From assembly GCA_033239005.1 (NCBI GenBank), contig BSQZ01000011.1:9176501-9240500 (forward strand): DNA of 64,000 bases, given 5' to 3'. Source of the DNA: Lamellibrachia satsuma (Eukaryota; Annelida; Polychaeta; Sabellida; Siboglinidae). Within the stretch, counting starts at the first letter, position 1; every line of letters begins with the position of its first letter. The notes under the pieces are model-generated. The model worked only from the letters and a program-made list of their open reading frames with translations. It was not told the origin of the DNA and did no database searches. Both the position numbers and the translations under genes were made by a program. Positions 14,161-27,000 of the stretch are shown here, in pieces.

Positions 14161-14859
14161 AGTTGCCTGTGGTGGATGGTCCACATATATATGAGTCAAT
14201 GTGTTGTCAATGGTGTGAGTATGCACCCGATCATGTAGTCAATGAGTGATGGGACTGCAAGGGAGTGTGTGCGCATACTGAGTGCGTGAGTGGGAGAGCA
14301 AGCTGGGTGAATAAGCATGATGTAGAGGGTGAGACAAGGGGTATGAACCATGTGAGGGGGCAGCCTCAGTCCCTGAGTAATTGGGTGGATAGAACACAAT
14401 GGCGGGAGTCATTTGTAGGGTCCAGGATTTCATGGGCTGGGAGAGTGGGAGGGGGTTGGCAGAGATAAATATATGACTTAGTTAATCACTGACTTTCTGC
14501 CTGAGTGGGCTCTGGGCAGGTCTCCATCCTGTTAGGGCAACTGGGTGGGGCAAAAGATGACCAACTGAATACCCCCTCCAGTTGGCGAGAGTTGCACACT
14601 GGGTCTATATTATGAGACTACACAGTCAATTGTAAAGACTAACAAACTGTCAGAATACCGTCAAAAATAAATTTAATATATACCAAATGCAAGTTATACA
14701 TTGTGCATTTTCATGTAGACATACAGAACACTAACGTACACATATCTTCCCGGTGGAATAACATCGTAACCAACAAAAGTGTAGTCATATATAGGAATAC
14801 AAATCAACAAACAAATGCAATCGCAACAAGAACTTGTAAACTAGCAGATTCAGTGACAA

Positions 14860-15185
14860 CCTGCAGCTAAGTAACTCAACATTTTCAGTGATAAACAAGT
14901 CAATTCACAGACTACATAGATAAGTCAACAAATTCACAGAGTGCACATAAATAGAGAAGTCAACAAATTTTACTGACTATCTACCTAGATAAGTCAACAA
15001 ATTCACTGACTGCCCATTTTTAGATAACTCAACTAATTCATTGACTGCATGAATACCTGCGCTGAAATAAACCATCACATTCACTGACTAACTGTACCAA
15101 AGTAATTCAACAAACTGACTGCCTACCTAGGTACCTCTATACAAACAAATTCACCAACTACCTGTAAATATATAACTAGCTATGT
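14860..15185. repeat. Degenerate ~50-bp tandem repeat
   Basis: Units contain AGTCAACAAATTCACTGACT and TACCTAGATA at irregular spacing. The array is old and diverged. Confidence 0.7.
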
Positions 15186-16177
15186 AATTCACCAAAGTCA
15201 CATGTCCAATGTTTTGCCCAATACATTTGGCGTTTAGCAGCATGTTTATTCATACATATATAAAATACTACAGCAAGAAATATTTGCACGCCACCGCACC
15301 AAATAATGATACCTCGATTAGTCAACTAATTAATTAATAAACATTTTATTGTAGCATTATATTAGCAGTACGAAAGACAGTACCTGTTTCACGTATAATA
15401 TTTTGTTAAATCTTGTGTTAAAAATGTTCATGTCAAGTCATGTACATGACATAAGACATAGACCTGCCAGTGAACACATGGTGGACTTTTCAGTGAGTTT
15501 TGAGCATTTTGGACGGTTTATTCACGATCAGACAAGAAATGCAACTTGCAGAACAGATTTGCAATAAAAATTTTAAAAATAATACTAACGCTTGCTCAGA
15601 TTCATAATAATATTATATAAAAAAAATATACCTCTCGTACACAGTGTGAAATATCTCTCTAGCAGTACACTTATATCACTATTTCCCCATGTTATTTGAA
15701 GGGAAGGGTCGATTATCTAAGGTACGAAACTGACATGAAACCAGCCTTTTGAGACATGAAAACCACACTTGACTTGAAATAAAAAAACCAGGTAGCGATT
15801 GAACAGAATTACGCAACTTTTTTAAAGCACGCCTGTAGAAATCCACAAGGCACAATGGGGTTGCTTCACTGTAACCACATAGTGTCTGCTACTGTCTCAT
15901 CAAACAAAGCCCTGTCTGCCACACGCTGTAACTAAGATAGCATTAAGCAATAACCGCTAAACTGAACAACCTGGCATGCGGGGGATGTGTGAGGCGGGAC
16001 TTCAATGGAATCAGAGAGGGGAATAAAGAAACTATACTGACTACGTTCAACACGAAATATACTGCACAAGAAAAATGCCAATGATTCTTGCAGAAAAACG
16101 TTAACATTTTGTTTATAAATCCTTGATAAATGCCTAAAAACATACAATTAATTGTTTTACTAATACTTTTAAGAAAT

Positions 16178-16319
<142 letters not shown>

Positions 16320-17858
16320 GCAATAAAACAACTGACCTAAACAATGAACTGGTTCACAAGAATACTTATATATTATTAACTTAACTATGTACCTTTGTTG
16401 ATTTAACATATTTGTTCAACCTATTTATTGACCTTATTTATTTAACTTATGCTTCTTTGTGGAATGAGTTAAGCAGCTTACACTGAATGTGCCTTCCAAA
16501 TAAGATTTCTGATTTATGCAATTCCTTTTTACTTATAATAAATAAATAAATAAATACATGTGCGGTTCCTATCAATAATGTAGCCATTGTTTACCCTTAC
16601 TTAATACCTTGTATATAATAAGTGATCTGAACTAATCTGACAGTAGGTTTTTGGTATTTGTGTAATGTTGTACGTCTATTTTACAAAAATAACTTTCTTT
16701 TGAATTTCTGCTCAACCCTTTATGTATAGTTGTGTAGCTCCACAACATAAATACACTGCGCATACACTAGGCACTTAACAATGCTAACAAATAATCAAAT
16801 GTACTAACAGTACACTGATACTAACACAATCAAATCAACTAACATATAATAACAATTTGATGCCCAAATTAGCCGGGATTGTTCAGAAATGATTACCAGG
16901 TAATGTGTCAACTATGATTAACTGTGAAGTCAACTAGTACACTCTGAATCTATGGACCCCCCTCCAGCTGGCCAGCCTCACCAGGGAAGATTCTAATTGC
17001 CCCCACAGTTCTCTGACTCAATTATCTGTAGTGTTTCCAAGAAGAGATAAACTGCAGACTTGGTTGTGGTCAGCTACCCTTACAACAGACTCAGCGCTGA
17101 CTGCACCTAGCATCACTGGCTCCTGCCAGAGGGGTGGTTCAGTTATTCACCCGTTTATGTGGCTAGCGCGCAGCATCACAAATTAAAAACCACAAAGAAA
17201 GTGACATTTGTGGAGCAAGTTGCTATTTTCTCGGTGTGAGGAGGTTTGGTGCCTTGTTTTCTTGGAAGTAACATGGGGTCTGTGGGTAATTGTTACGACA
17301 AAGAGCGATAGCAAGACCGATGGCTCGTATAAAACATCACAAAGCAATTTCCCATTCATTGGCTGAAGAGTACAAAATTAGTTCTTCTGTACACAAACTT
17401 GTTTATTGTAACAGGACCTGACTGCTTCACAACAGGCAGACTGAAACCTTATAATGCCCCCTGTTGACTGAGACCAATTTCTGACCATGTATTTGTTTAG
17501 ATGTTTGTCACCACAAGTCCAATAACAAACAGAATATTCCTTCCTGATACTCCCACACATGGGTACCATTGGTGCTGTTAACAAGTGAAAACATAGGTTG
17601 CTCATTCCATACACATATCATTAAATTACATATACTTGTTGATATACATACTCCACATGTTTGTCAACTTAACAATTATAGATTCCCATTTTAGAAGCTC
17701 ACTATAACTAATCCGATGTCACATCTATGAATTGTAATTGTTCCAAATATCTCATAAAATCATTAACCTTAAAAACATTTATTCAATATGAATCCATGTC
17801 CAAAACAGTGTAGCATTTAATATTCACCTCTTCAGGAATTCTAATAATACTGTCATCC

Positions 17859-17862
<4 letters not shown>

Positions 17863-17907
<45 letters not shown>

Positions 17908-17948
17908 TTAATTTATATATGTATATATACATATATAATTTATATATG

Positions 17949-18016
<68 letters not shown>

Positions 18017-18098
18017 ATATATATATATATACATATTTAATTTATATATGTATATATACATATTTAATTTATATATGTATATATACATATATAATGTA

Positions 18099-18172
<74 letters not shown>

Positions 18173-18175
18173 TAA
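17863..18175. repeat. (AT)n microsatellite with higher-order structure
   Basis: About 310 bp of TA repeats. Interrupting AATTTATATATGTATATA blocks recur several times, indicating a secondary tandem unit built on the microsatellite. Confidence 0.95.
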
Positions 18176-20267
18176 TATAGCAACATACCCATTTACAAGG
18201 CCATATTTTTTAATATAGAATAAGTTACCAATGGGTTCTAAGATTTCACTTAATCCCTGAGCTTTCACTTAAAACAATAAAACATTCACCCTCGCATACA
18301 TTATACGTGTGTATGGCAATAACTGCATATTCCAGGAACAATCTTTGAACAAGTGTGCACTTCATTCAGTTTAAAGCTAAATCCACAATGTCAAACAAAC
18401 AAAACATCTGTGCTGATAAAATCCATAGCTATATGGATGAAGATTGAGTAATAATGTAACAATCCTGGTCGTCAACTTATGTCATACAAATGTAAACACA
18501 CAATGAATATCTGTGCATAAAAAGTATACTATACACGGACAATACTCATAACCATATATTATATATCTGATAAAACGCAAGATTCACATTTACCTAATAA
18601 GCAATTTCAATAGCTCTGCCATTGACAAAAAAACATTAAATCAATGATGTTTCCTTGGACCAGCCAGGGTGAATATTGTCATAAAACAATACCAGAGAAG
18701 ACGCGCAGTGTTTTGGTTTCAGTTTCAGTTTCAGTTTAGACTCTCAATGTTAACATCATGACCCACTTTCAGTTTTAGCAGTTTCTGCTAAAGTCGACAC
18801 CTGAAACGTGATTGAATAGAATATTTTATCTTGTTTCTTGGCATATTCACCAGTTTTAAAGTATTTCGGACATTTCTTTGCCTCTCTAGAAAGTTGTAGT
18901 CAACTTTCAGGATATTTCGTTAATACTTTCACATTCCAGGACACCAGAACGTCAATTCATTTGAACGGCTTTAAAGTAGTACATACATTTTTTTTGGACA
19001 ACTTGGACACTACTTTGTAATTAATTATCAGCTTTTATCATTTGCTCTTACTTAAGATAAGCTGCTACAACTTCCTATTTTGCATGTGTAGATTATCATA
19101 CTGATATTAAGCCTACTTCACTACTGAACATTTCACATTTTAATTTATACAGGAGAATTTAAAGACTGTTGGCTATTAAAAAAACTTTGCATAACCTTTT
19201 GAGTGTTATGCATTATCACAAATTTTACATGATTTGTAAATATGACGGGCAGATATCAACTATTTTGCATTAAATCTTAGTAGGTAAAATTATCTTTTTG
19301 CAAGTTTCAGACTGAAAAAGAAACAGAAATAAAACTGTTTGCACTGATATCACACATCACTGAAATACTTCACAGACAAGAGGAATTTGGTCAACTGGTG
19401 TAAGAATGTGATCACAACTGATATATTTTATCTTAAAGTGCTCTGGACATGTTGGGTTTACCAAAAAATAGTGGTAATCATCTATTCCTAGCAGTACAAA
19501 ATGACTACAGGTTTCCAATAAACATACATAACACACATAGTTCATACATACAACTGTCAAACTGACGTCACAGATAGACAGACAAACAGACAGACAAACA
19601 ATGCAAACTGTAGACATCAAGGTAACAACATTTTGCACAATAACATGGAGAAATACATTTTTGACATTGTTGTACCTGTCTCTCAAAAAAATGTTGTTAT
19701 ATCTCCGAATATTTCTTGAGATGTCAAACAATGTCAAATTTCATATTCTAAGAGACCGAAAGTCAATCCATTCAAGGGTGAAGTAACCAAGTTTGTGAAT
19801 ATTCACAGGGATGTGACCAGAGAGACTATTCAAACATTCTATGCTCATAGTCAAGATATCGTTTGTATGCTTCCACTTTACCATATCGTCACACAATGGT
19901 CGCATATCAAAATAGAATCTAATTACAAAACAAATGTGTTTCTTCTGAACATTTCACAATATGTTGTGATGGCAGTCTGACTCAATTACATGAGTAAAGC
20001 GAGCAGCCATGCAAACGCAAACATCATACAAACAAGACAATACAAAAACACCACGCATGCATGTCTGAAAACCAATAGAAAGCCGGAGTGAACAAGGAAT
20101 AAAGATCCCGGACACAAGCCATGCACAAGTACAAGAAAGCACTGTTTCCAGCGATCCTATGGCACATCTTGTGCTTAATTCTCATATGCTACGGCCAAAA
20201 TGCTGAGACCATAAATCGTTTTCTTAAGTGTTCTGACTTATTATTAAAACTGCTCAAATAGACGAAA
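18176..20267. other. Noncoding stretch downstream of CBFB
   Basis: AT-rich, with a short GACAGACAAACA simple repeat near 19570-19600. No exon recognised. It may include more of the CBFB 3' region. Confidence 0.45.
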
Positions 20268-20564
20268 TTGGTTCGTGAATTCCCAGTTGACGTCTGCTTT
20301 TCCACGCTCATCGTACATAACCATGTCTTTCTGCTCAAGATTTACTGGCCTCGGCATCTACAAGTTTTCTCAAATGTTTCCACTGAATTTGTTCTTGCTG
20401 TCGCGGCCGAAACGCAAACGGACACAGTATTTCTGCAAACACCACCCCCAGCCCACTGCAACAACATCGATGCGTGTCGCCATAGCAACTGTGCTCAGTC
20501 GAGGGCCAATACTACATCCCATGCGGGAGAACTGGGTACAAGTGCACATGTACTGGTGACATCA
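20268..20564 (-). other. CBFB: Probable CBFB 3' untranslated region
   Basis: Sequence directly downstream of the CBFB stop. It is richer in G+C and CpG than its surroundings. I could not pick a confident polyadenylation signal, so the 3' end is undefined. Plus-strand reading frames here (20268-20609 and 20275-20559) overlap the CBFB terminal exon or its 3' side and show no recognisable family; I treat them as chance frames. Confidence 0.4.
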
Positions 20565-20744
20565 TCACTTGTGGTAGTTGTTGTTGTGCATGTTACCAGA
20601 GAAGTGTAACAAAGCTTCAGCTACCTCAGCCTCGACTTCCGCCCGCTGTTCGCGTTCCTCCTGTAGATGGCGCTGCTGGTCATCGATGCCGTGTAAGTGT
20701 CGGTTGTATTGTTCAATCTGCTCCCGAAGGATCTGGTCTTCAAC
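20565..20744 (-). CDS. CBFB: CBFB terminal coding exon 5
   Basis: Encodes residues 135-193 and the TGA stop at 20567-20565. It opens VEDQILREQIEQYNRHL after the acceptor CTCACAG. The exon is rich in Glu, Gln and Arg and predicts a helix or coiled coil, then ends in a short Asn/His tail (HNNNYHK). In vertebrates the corresponding C-terminal region is, as I recall, split over two exons; here one exon carries it all. Confidence 0.92.
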   Translation of the reverse strand, partial: VEDQILREQIEQYNRHLHGIDDQQRHLQEEREQRAEVEAEVAEALLHFSGNMHNNNYHK

Positions 20745-21797
20745 CTGTGAGACAACGACACAATCATTTATCAAACTTTCACAAAATGGCCGACAAACAG
20801 AAAATTACTAAATGGTTCTAAAGGTTCTTCCTCAAATAGTTTTTTTGCTTATCTTGTTTCTCATTTTGCCTAAAATTGCACCTATCTACCACTACAACAT
20901 GCTAGCTCGTTTGTACAAAATTGTACAAATTGCACCTATCTACCACTACAACATGCTAGCTCGTTTGTACAAAATTGTACCAAAATCTATCCGTTCTAAA
21001 ATCTTTAATGCCCAAATGTGTTTAATAAGCCACAGTTTTTAATATAATTTGACTGTAATCCGAATATTATGTTTACGCTGGACACTGTTTGGTAAGGTTG
21101 ATATTCGTAACACAGTAAAAAAATTTTATTTTTAATAAAAACACTAATCTGTTACCTTTAATTCAAGAAGAAAATAATGTTAATAAATAAAAATGGGTTG
21201 TAACTTACCCTCGCCCTCTCTTCATCAAACTCTAGCCACCCGGCTCCATCCAGTCTCTGAAGGTCAATCCATCCTCGCCACATGACCGATACACCATTCA
21301 TGATAAACTGTGACTTGAGATGCACCTAAAACAAACAGTCTCACGTCAAAACCCCCATAACTTAAATATAACAAATCTCACAACAAATAATATTGTAATG
21401 ATGGTGATAATTTTCAGTCATTAGTAGCATAATTGTGTAATTTGTCAATTGATGTGTAAGCCAGGCTATAAAATATTACTGGGGTACTGGCCAATATCAC
21501 AGGGCTAATGACACCAATGACAATGTGATGGTCAGGTTGTTCACAATTCCCTGAGGTTTACGCTCAGCTATGTATGATTACGTTGTGCCTATAAATGCAT
21601 ATACCAAAGGTAAAAGTATGATCGCGTTTATCATAAAATCATGTTATATAGTATAAACTATGTCATTGCTAACGGTTTGACCGCTCAGATGTGTGTTAGC
21701 GCACAACATTTTTTTCCCTAATTTGATTGTTATCTGTTTATTTTAATAAAAAAGTCTATTATTATTATATTATTATCTTGAATATTGCATACTGAAT

Positions 21798-21870
<73 letters not shown>

Positions 21871-24004
21871 CTTATATATATATATAACATGGTTCTACAA
21901 TAAAAATCATCAGACTTTGCACATGAAAAAACAGATTGTAGCACTGCTTTAGGAATGCCCACCGCATTCTGGAAACCATCCATCATTTTCCAGTGGAAAT
22001 GCAGCATACATGTTAATTATATGGCTTAGCATAAAATTAGGGTTATTATAACATGACGGTAATTAAAAATTCTATACAATTACACACAAAGAACAATCCT
22101 CATATTTACGGAAAACAAAAAAAATAACACCACCATCTGTAATTTTCAAAAAAACACTTGGTAATTCCAAACCAGTTACGTGACATTTTGGACAAAAGCT
22201 GTGCACACAAATCTGCATAGTCATGAACAAAAGGGGAGCAGCAAGTTTTTAAGCTGCATCACTTTTAAACAGCAACAAAATCATCTGAAAAGAAGATAAT
22301 TTGCAGTTCCAAGAAGTCTTAACAAAAAGTATCACAACAAAAGTTAACCTGCGTTCTTGGTAACTTCAACATTTTATGTTTATAGAGTTCACTCAGAACA
22401 GTATAGCAGTCTGACTCAGTGACTGTCTCATCTCAAATGCGTAAAACATAAACAATGTAAAAGCCAATAAAATACCCATAAATTCATACTGTTTGAAAGA
22501 GTTTTATATGGTTATAATTAACTTATATTACATATACATCTAGTTTACAACTACCACGTTGAACTTCCTTTGGAAGAACAAAAATAATTTCTTTTAAAAG
22601 TTTCATCTAGGATCATAAGCAAACCCACATCAAATGAGTTGAAGTCCTGGGAGGTCTCACCATAAACAGGCTCAACATTTCACAAATTAGCTCAGTTCCC
22701 ACTGCACCAGTTCATTCAACTATAAAAGTAAGCACCAAAATTAATATTGTTTCTAAAGTTATTATCATGTAACATATGTGACATCCAGGGAAAGGTAAGT
22801 TTGCACCTGATTGTGCCAGAGGAGGTGTTTAACCAGACACGACATGACCCGAGCTAATACAGCCCGACTGTTGACATCCAGGTGTTGAAACACCTGCATA
22901 GCATATGTTATCTGTAGCCAATCAAGACACCTGAGGGTATGTGCACTAACAGAGGGTGAAGTGACTTAAAGACAGATGTATGGGGATGATTAGAAGGGTC
23001 AATTTACTGGGGTAAACCTGAAGTGATGATATACTGTTTGTTACACATACCATCTGACAAGTTGCGGGAAACTTAATACGACATCCTGGTTCTGTTTTGT
23101 GAGGGGGCCATCAAATCAGCTGGACAATGAATATTGACTCAAACTGATAGCCTGTGGTCTCTCAGAAACACACGATGCATGTGTGTAGAGTGTACAGTTC
23201 TCGTGATATAGTACAGGCTTAAAAAATACCTGCTCAAAAGCCGTTCATCGGTGTACACTTTTGTGAACTATAATACATCATTGCAAGTGAACCTCAGGTT
23301 GGTAGATGGTCAATTAAAGGGTACATATATCTTATAAACTGCCCCACTATTGACAAGTTAACAAGTGCAACAGTTCACCTTTATTTCTAAAATACTGTTG
23401 ATATGCAGTCAACAATATTAACTATATACTGCGTCTTGTTTTAGGGAAGCTGATTAAACAGTAGTTCCTATGAATGAATAGGTGGGTAATGTTTACATAT
23501 CATTTTCTAGGATGATTTTTTAGTAAAAGTAAAAAAAATTTTGGAAGACAGTTCTGTAAGAATTTCAATCATAACCATTTCAATGTTTTCCGTCAACTTC
23601 ACTTGATCAACCTTGACACGCTTAGCCGATACACTGCCTAAACGCTAGACAGCAGCGAGCACACATTCAATGAGATGTAGCCTTACCTATTATCTCAAAA
23701 ATCTGTAATTATTTTCTATATAATTATAACAATGCCAGCAATGGCCTTGAGCTACATACAAGGTACACTGATATCCGCAGGAGACTATTTAATAATTGCC
23801 AGTATTGTCACTACAAAGTGGACAACTTTGATCTCAGTCAGTCTTGGCAATGGTGTAAAAACCACCCACAGTATTGAAGACATTCCTGTAGCATTAGTAC
23901 TGTTGGAAGCACATCATAGAGCTTTAAAGGACAACTCTGTGATGTTAGATGACGTAATGTAATGATGTCACCTGAAATGTTATGCCTAGAAATTATAGAA
24001 TATA

Positions 24005-24083
<79 letters not shown>

Positions 24084-27000
24084 TGGGTATGCTGAAAAAT
24101 CTAAACCAAAAACCAGATAAGTTAAAAAAAATATGTGTTGTTATTTTGTTTAACATAATTGCTGGCATATCGAATTGTTATGTAATCAGCTAGTTTGTAA
24201 CATACGTTAAAACAGTTATACATTATTAACAACTATGACAACCTTAATTCAATATCTTTTTACATCTCAACTTAAAGGTTTATTTGCAACTCCTCAAGGT
24301 CAAATAATTACCAACTTCACTCTTGGTAAACTAGATTTCCAGCCATTCACAGAAGCACCAGACACACCTAGTCGAGTATCGCCACAAACAACACCAGCTG
24401 CACATATTCTTTCCGTGCCAATTTTAAATGTTTCCCTAAATGGCTCTACATACTTTGGGATTCTCTAACAATGAGCAATGTAGCAGAAATGGCGGTTTGT
24501 ACTTGAGAGGAAACCATCATCTGTAAGTTGTATACTAACTAGCATGAAATCGCAAAACACAAGTTAGCATGTGATTCTATACATGTTTTTTAAAGCATCT
24601 TATTTGAACAATGTCTTTGAATTTTGACTAAGCAACAGACATGCGAGACTGGACTATTTTAGTTAACTAAAGTGTTATTAATAATATGTACTTTACCCAT
24701 GTCCTTTCTTAATTCGCTACACATTTCTACATAACATATTTGAATCCATTTGAATCCATTGAATCTTTGTGCATACATACACATAAGTTAGTATTACAAT
24801 AATCTTTAATAGAGACTACATCAAATTCATTCATGCTATTTTTATAAATGGCCAGACTAGTAAGTATGTGTAACTTTCCAAAGTAATAATCATCAGAATA
24901 ATTATATGGGTGTTTGCTTTATATTTTGATAGTTGAATTGATTTATTTTAAAAACAAAATGCTGCTTCTTTAAGTTGTATATACCACTGAGATAGAAAAT
25001 GCCTCTTTATAAAATAAAAAAATACAATCACACAAACTTTTACTATCGTTAATACAAGGTGTTAAATAAAATAAAAAAATACAATCACACAAACTTTTAC
25101 TATCGTTAATACAAGGTATTAAATAAAATATAAAAAAAAATATATATATATAATTATAAAAATTACAACCATACTTATGTAAATATTAAAACATGAAGGA
25201 CTTTCATATTGCAGTGTTATGACAATTACACCGCTGCAACTACGTTTGATTATATTCATCGGCTGTATACCCTGTCGTGTCATGAACTCTAATTACAAAG
25301 TCATTAAGCCTATTATAAGAAGCTTTCAATGCAATAATTACACACTGAGGTCGATGTACTGACATGCTGCACTGCACTACAAAAACACTGTTTGTTAATT
25401 AAAGGTCTTCATCAATTCAGTGTTTTTTTTCGTTTCATTTTAGAATCATTTCAGGAAGAACAACCAAAGTCAATAATTTTTTGGTGATTTAACAAAAGCA
25501 TGCCCTCTTTTATCAAACCGACTATGCATATTACTTATTCATGAACATTCTATATATCTGTATATACCATGTATATATATCTGAACATTCATGAACATGA
25601 CTTACAATGTGCCAAACGAACTGGAGGGGTTAAGTTTTAATGAGGCTGCTCCAGATATGGGTTATTTGTGATGTTTTGCCCAACACTGATATACATGCAG
25701 CTAAAGCACACCTGAATAAGTGACCCAGAAATCTCAAACTTTGGGACAGTTGTTTACGAGTGTCAGTAGCCCAACTATTTACTGCCAGAAAACTTCTGGC
25801 AACATTCCCAGACGACATAAAACAGCAACCGAAAGCCATGAATAATTAAGGACTACCTCAAAAAAGCTGCAGCGCTTGATCTGGTTTCACCAACAGGAGT
25901 CCAAATTTAATTAATAAATTAAAAGTGTGTCAATCAAATTGAAATATAAAATCAGCTTGGAATATGGCATTGTCTTATTCACAAGAAATGAACTCTTCAA
26001 ACACGAGTTAAAACTAAGCCCTCAATTCATTTCTCCCAAATCAGGTTCAAATCTTAAAATCACGACGGATTGACTTTGATGATCAGATCAGGTAACAAGC
26101 AAAATAGCCTTAGGTTATATATAGTATAATATATAATATATATTATATTATAGAGCCTATCCTTGCCTTTTTTGCCAAATTTTTACTGGATCATGTAAAA
26201 AATAATTCAACAGTTTGTCCGATGATTTCATCGAAAACCAAATAAAAAATTTGCACAAATTGGACAAACTATTAAATTATCTTTGACGGGATAAAATTTG
26301 GCAAAAAATTACATAAGTGGTATGTGTCTATAAGTTGTCAGGCCATTTATACTGGCCATTCATACTGGCCATTCATTCATTCATCTAATTGATGATGATC
26401 AGTGTCAATTCCTTCAAAAGTATGCAATATTTTATTAAACTGTCTACATAAATAACTTAATCTATCCACGTACTGCAGACTTAAACATCTATGAACCCGA
26501 TATGTGATGGACCAAACAAATTGAAGAGAGACTTAAAAGTACACTGATGTTGCAGCCAAACTCACGCTGTGGACATGAAAATAATGGCAACCCCACACAA
26601 TGATCCGACACTGACCTTCCCGTGCTCCCGCTGGAAGTCAACGAACTCTTGGGTGGCGACTCTATCTTCCTCCACATCGCTCCATGCGTTGCTCACAAAA
26701 GCCAGTTGGAGGTTGATTCCAGAGCCGGGATATCCCTGTAACAGAAAAGGGAAAGCATGTGAGGCATTCCCTGAACAGCAGCGCACAGTGGTTCTGTGGT
26801 AAAGCGTTGGACTTTAATCGAGGGGACCGGGTTTCAGATCCAACTGTTGCTGTTTCAAAAAACCTGCCACAGACTCGGTGTGCCACAGAGAGCTAGTGAT
26901 CTCGATCTCTAAACTCAGTACCTCCCAGTTTAGCTGTGATCAGCTGTAAAGGGAGTATCACATGAAGCATCGCTGGCAAGTCACAGGGCATTGGAATGAC

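Larger units (their letters stand above)
21326..26615 (-). other. CBFB: CBFB intron 3
   Basis: A 5.3-kb intron with GT at 26615-26614 and AG at 21327-21326. It holds two (AT)n tracts, a 57-bp tandem duplication and copies of the composite repeat. No other gene was recognised inside. Confidence 0.85.

Noticed and set aside
20477..20490. RFX X-box-like GTCGCCATAGCAAC downstream of the CBFB stop
   Set aside because: A good match to the motif, but it lies in the likely 3' untranslated region with no recognisable promoter or ciliary gene nearby; a chance match is likely.
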